A DNA stretch of 64,000 bases from Neckera pumila (Eukaryota; Streptophyta; Bryopsida; Hypnales; Neckeraceae): assembly GCA_963969595.1 (NCBI GenBank), contig OZ018413.1, positions 15,303,711 to 15,367,710 on the forward strand. The letters run 5' to 3'. The translations under genes were made by a program, and so were the position numbers. This document shows positions 59,600-64,000 of this stretch, in pieces. How positions within the stretch are numbered: position 1 is the first letter of the stretch; every line of letters begins with the position of its first letter. Under the pieces are notes generated by a model. That model was not told the DNA's origin. It worked only from the letters and a program-made list of their open reading frames with translations, and made no database searches.

Positions 59600-62500
59600 C
59601 GATAGTGTGACTACTATTTTTTGCTGTATTTTTCTATATGTGTTTCATAGTTCACTATTATAAGCAAAATTTGGCAAATTTTCAGCCCTCATTTGGATGG
59701 ATTTGGAAAAATGTAGTAAAACAGTACCCAAATTTTAATATATTCAGGTTGCAAAGGCATGAGGCAAGTTGGTTTTTTGCAATAGGTCATCCAAAAAATA
59801 TATTGATTCCTACCCCTTAAGGATTTGTGGGCACACAAACTAATGTAATAAATGTGAAAATTGTGGGGGGATGGGAAGTTAACCCCTTAGCACTCTGACG
59901 TCCCAATTCTCGATGATGAAGAGAGAGGTTGAAGGGGCTTTGTAGACCCCCAAAATTCTCATTCGTCCAAATCAATACCTGACTTCTTTTTCAAAATTTG
60001 TATGTTGAGATAGATATTATTTATTTATAAAGATATAAGCAAAGCTGTAAAGCTTTGCATTATTACAATACATATTTCTTTCTAAATATTAGACCAACAA
60101 ACTTGAGTTGATAATTACAATTAACCATCTGAACTATCCTTATGTGGTGGCAAAAACACAATCCCATAACAAAAAAACAAAAATCTAATTGATCAATGCA
60201 ATTGGATTTGAAATTAGGAAGGAATTTGAAGTAAAAAAATAGATGCACTTTTTAGGGAGGGCTCAAAACAAAATGAGGTCCTTCTACTTGTATTTATCAT
60301 GGTTCTACATCAAACTCACCCAATAAACAAGCAACTGTACAATCAAAGGCTTTATTTTTATAATAATGGTTTGATGTTTGAATAAGGTCTTATTCAAACT
60401 TTGTTATATGTAACAGTTTCATCAATAGAGGGAGTCATAGCTTTGAAGCCTCCCATGGCTCTCTCCAAACTCACAGAAATTATTAACGTGGAACACTGTG
60501 GATGGGCACTTGTTGCTCACTTTCAATAAATTTGGTGAAGATTTCTTACTTAGCTCAATGGGAGCATAAACTTCCGCCAAACTTAAAGAAAGTACTAGTC
60601 ACATCCTAGAGCTAACCATGAGTTCTTGAAATACAAGGCCTCCTCTTCTTCCACCCAAATCCCAAAGTCAACAATGTTTGTACTACTTCCATCCCCAAAT
60701 GATCTTCTTGAACGTGAATCTCTCCTTGGTCTTGAATCTCTACTTACTTCTTTCGTTACCATGCGTTTGTTCTCAAAATTGCCACCAGACCCTTCCTCTT
60801 ACATTACAACATGCAATTGGACGATCATTTTGGGATAAAGGGAGTATGCCATAATCACCTAATTTTGAATACTAAGATGTTTTGTATGCTAAGGTTTTGT
60901 AGGCTGGAATTTTGCAAGCTAGGGTTTTAATTTTTTAATTATTTTTCAATTCTTTTACAAAATCAATTTTAATCTTTTTCATCTAGGTACAATAATGCAT
61001 GGTAAAGTACTAACCAAAAGATTCAAATCTGCAGTCACACTTTACATTAACATATGACATATGTAAAGCATTTTTCAGTTAATACTTTTATCATCTTTTC
61101 ATGTTATTTTAGAACAAAAAATCAACTAGATAGTTGAATAAAAATATTCTTTTGCTAATTACACCATGCATAATCTGTTGGCACTGATAATAATATGATA
61201 ACAATTCTAACCCACATATACCATGCTTCTGAACTTTCATTTGGAAATGAAAATTTATTCAAAAAAAATCATTAATTGTTTTATTTGCATCTTTCTCTTA
61301 AAAATCATTGATTTTTATATATTTTGTAGCTAATAGGAAAAGAAGGGATATCTTTCTAACCTAAATATTTTGAAAATTTTGAAATATTTTTTTTTAAAGA
61401 AGAATGATATGAATCAATTAATTCAAATCTCACTTATAAAGAGTACCATAATCTACTAGAAGAGTTGAAAATATATATCACTAATTATATGAATAATTCA
61501 AATTAGATTACTAGTAACCACATTCAACTTAATTTCTAAATGCCCAATTAACTAAGGCCTTTTTTGAATTTATTTTGAGTTTATTTTTGAGTTTGTAAGA
61601 CCTTTTGGAGATGATTCCAATAGATTTTTCCCTCCAAGATCTCTAAGAGGTCTTACACTATCAAAATCAAAACACCCTTGCTCAAAATTCTGATCATAAT
61701 CATTTTTTTTGAAGTTTTTTTTCCAATGCCAACATCCAAAAGACAAAAAATTCATTTGGGGAGAAATGAAAATTTGGGTAGGTTCTGGATGATCTAGTTT
61801 TTGTCATAACCTTTTGAAATTGTTTTTGAAGATAGAAAAACAGATGAGCTTTATAGGAATTTAATTTTTATTCCTATGAATTCCCGAGAGCATAAGTAAT
61901 GCCATACTTAGTTTAGAATGTTCAAACTTGAACAACAAAAAAAAATCACAAACTCAATTATTTTTTAAATATTAGAAAATGTCACTATTATATGAAAAAT
62001 TTAGACTCATTCTATTTCTATTAGTGATGTTAAGGTTGTGAAGCATCTTATTTTGTTGGCAATTAGAGCATCTTTTAGAAAATCTACAGTAATAGATTCA
62101 ATTTCAAAGTTAATATTTGCAATATGTGAAAAAAAAAAGTTTCACATGGTTTAATTTGCTTGCTAGAGCAATCAATCAAATGTTGTTGGGATTAGTGTGT
62201 TTCAGTTCCATTTTTAGAAGTATTCACAAATTATTTTTTTCATTTTATACCTACTTCTACTCAATGATTTCTTAATGTAGAATGTTTTTTTCTTTGAACT
62301 TTTTGTTTAACTCATCATTCAATTCTTCAAAATGAAATAATTTTCAATTCAAAATCTATATAGCAAAAATCTTAAATTAAAGAAGAATCAAAGCCTAATA
62401 ATCTAATTAGACAATTCAAGATTTATACTTCAAACAAACATATTTTGCAATCTACGCGGTCAGAGTTTCTGAAATTTCTTCCACACATTTTAATTTATAC

Positions 62501-64000
62501 TAGTTTGGTGCAAAAAACTGTGGTTAAATATTGAAAAGATAAGAATTTTCTCTTTGCAATAGAAATGGTAGTTTTTACTGTTTATTGCCCTTCCAAAAGG
62601 CCTTGCACCTATAGGAATTAAAAGATATTCATCTAAAAATATTAGTTTGGTAAGATTCTATTTAACTTCAAAGTTTTGCTCATTTAAATGTGGTGCCTTA
62701 GACATTTAGGGCTAATGCCATTTATTTCATCATGTTATAGAAAAATTGTATACAACTGAACTTCATTAAACCTTTGTTGTAATCTATTAAAGATAAAAAT
62801 AGACATAGAAATAGAATGATATATTGAAAAATCAAGAATAAGAATCACGTTAAAATAAAGATATAAGTAATGCTTGAAATAAGAAAGTAACGTTCTTTTA
62901 TCCAACTTCTAAAGGACGGAGTGTGTTTTCAAAAGGAATTGTCAAAAAATATAATTTTTTGGTGCACTAGCCAAAATTAAAAGTTAAATTTTTTTTAACT
63001 TCAACTGTACAAAAATGTAGAAGACTGTATGAAAATGTGAAGAAAATTTTCAATCCATTTGACCCTGTGGATTGAAAGATAATATTGTTTGAAGTAAGAA
63101 AATAAAAGTTTAATTTGATTACTTCAAAACAGGGTCAACAGACTTCAAGCCCTCTTGGAGTAATATATTTACTATACACATAATTGTGCCTCTAAACCAT
63201 TAAATACTAAGGCAGGGATATCCAAAAGTCCTCAGACATCCATTTTTTTTCTAAATCATAATTATTGTTAATAGACTTGGCAAATTTTTATATTTTTTTG
63301 CTGGCAACAAAAGATAGTTTCAGTATATGCATCCAAAAATTTTCAAATGATATGCAAAAATAGATAGGATTAATAAAATTTGACTCGTCTTGGAATGAGA
63401 TTTTTTCTCTAAATAGGTATTATATTATGTTAATTACATACATGCCAAATTTAATATGTAGATGAGGAATTTAGAAAAAGTCTCCAATTTGCCTATACTA
63501 CCTATAAATTTTTAGGCAATATAACTCTTATTTCAGGCATCCAATTAGAATTCTTTTACATCCCTACCAAAGGGATGAATGTCTACATCTTGTATCAAAT
63601 TTCCAGAAACATTTCTTCTTTTTTGACTTCATCACCACCTATCCAAATTCCAATTGTCTTTTGAACATATGAAGGGATAATTGCTCATTGAGGATTTAAC
63701 CCATAAATGCCTATTCAACTATATTATAGATGGAAAATTGAGAATTGAACTTTAACAATGAAAAATGATTCATTCAAACAATTTCAGTATCATTGCCTCA
63801 AAATGTAAGTTTACATTCACCTCCAAATGACCAAATAAAGATTATGCTTTAATAAATATATCTTTTAAAAATAAAAGGTGAAGATCAAAGTTTCTTTTAA
63901 TTTATTAGATGCGGTTTAATTTAAAGGGAATTTGAATTTTTTTGTAGTTGAAATACAAAATAGTTGAAGTTATTGAGTAGAATCCTATGGTCAAAGTCAA
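59600..64000. other. AT-rich repeat DNA, no gene
   Basis: No intact gene. TTAACCCCTTAGCAC at 59880 and TTTAACCCATAAATGCC at 63698 look like left ends of the TTAA-bounded family. Around 62450-62640 and 62900-63130, words shared with copies A-D (AGAAATGGTAGTTTTTACTG; GATTGAAAGATAATATTGTTTGAAG) indicate further decayed copies. The right edge of the window cuts such a repeat. Confidence 0.5.

Noticed and set aside
59170..59605. Several 120-134 aa frames on both strands
   Set aside because: They arise from the GC-rich promoter repeat, where stops are rare; no domain.
1..64000. CRISPR array, bacterial operon or plasmid origin
   Set aside because: Introns, plant gene families and plant transposons show a eukaryotic nuclear sequence; no regularly spaced repeat-spacer array exists.

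Overview
The window is nuclear DNA of a land plant. It shows spliced genes with GT/AG introns, a plant-type IMP dehydrogenase, a plant TPR-SET protein, DUF641- and DUF1221-type plant gene families, and plant DNA transposons (CACTA-like, 3-bp-target TIR elements) and LINEs. Gene islands are GC-rich and sit in long AT-rich, repeat-filled intergenic DNA with only two intact, confidently modelled genes in 64 kb. A seed-free plant (moss, liverwort, lycophyte or fern) is my best guess, but this is inference.

Layout. 0-4.1 kb: decayed LINE ORF1 (DUF4283/zinc-knuckle type, minus strand) and unassigned degenerate sequence. 4.1-14 kb: AT-rich DNA carrying a repeat family whose terminal inverted repeats (near CCCCTAAAGGACC) abut TTAA at both ends, a large nested foldback (8.08-8.70 kb), a 69-bp tandem duplication and recurrent G-rich blocks. 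16.4-16.8 kb: an unrecognised 143-aa reading frame. 18-24.2 kb: a 74-bp x3 tandem repeat, two copies of a GGGTG(A/C)-ended TIR element, a LINE 3' end (zinc-binding RT tail), and two rearranged, mutually inverted copies of an OTU-protease-like coding segment. 25-29.4 kb: a CACTA-like 3' end, a 195-bp tandem duplication and dispersed repeats.

29.4-35.5 kb holds two dead genes on the minus strand. The first is a DUF641 (GIL1/IRKI-like) gene carrying two in-frame stops and apparent frameshifts. The second is a DUF1221/HeLo-like plus kinase gene (plant MLKL-like by inference) broken by two transposon insertions with clean target duplications, two nonsense codons and frameshifts.

37.3-40.7 kb: an intact four-exon IMPDH gene (plus strand, 507 aa) with telo-box-like motifs upstream. 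41-51 kb: more TTAA-bounded elements, a dispersed repeat with a perfect 21-bp hairpin, and no convincing gene. 51.7-59.2 kb: an intact four-exon TPR-SET gene (minus strand, 1,140 aa) with a probable 5' UTR intron and a GC-rich promoter containing a roughly 97-bp tandem repeat. 59.6-64 kb: AT-rich repeat DNA.

The genes do not form an operon-like unit. IMPDH is housekeeping (guanine nucleotide synthesis) and the TPR-SET protein is a putative lysine methyltransferase. The most novel material is in the mobile and rearranged DNA: the TTAA-bounded TIR family and the inverted OTU segments.
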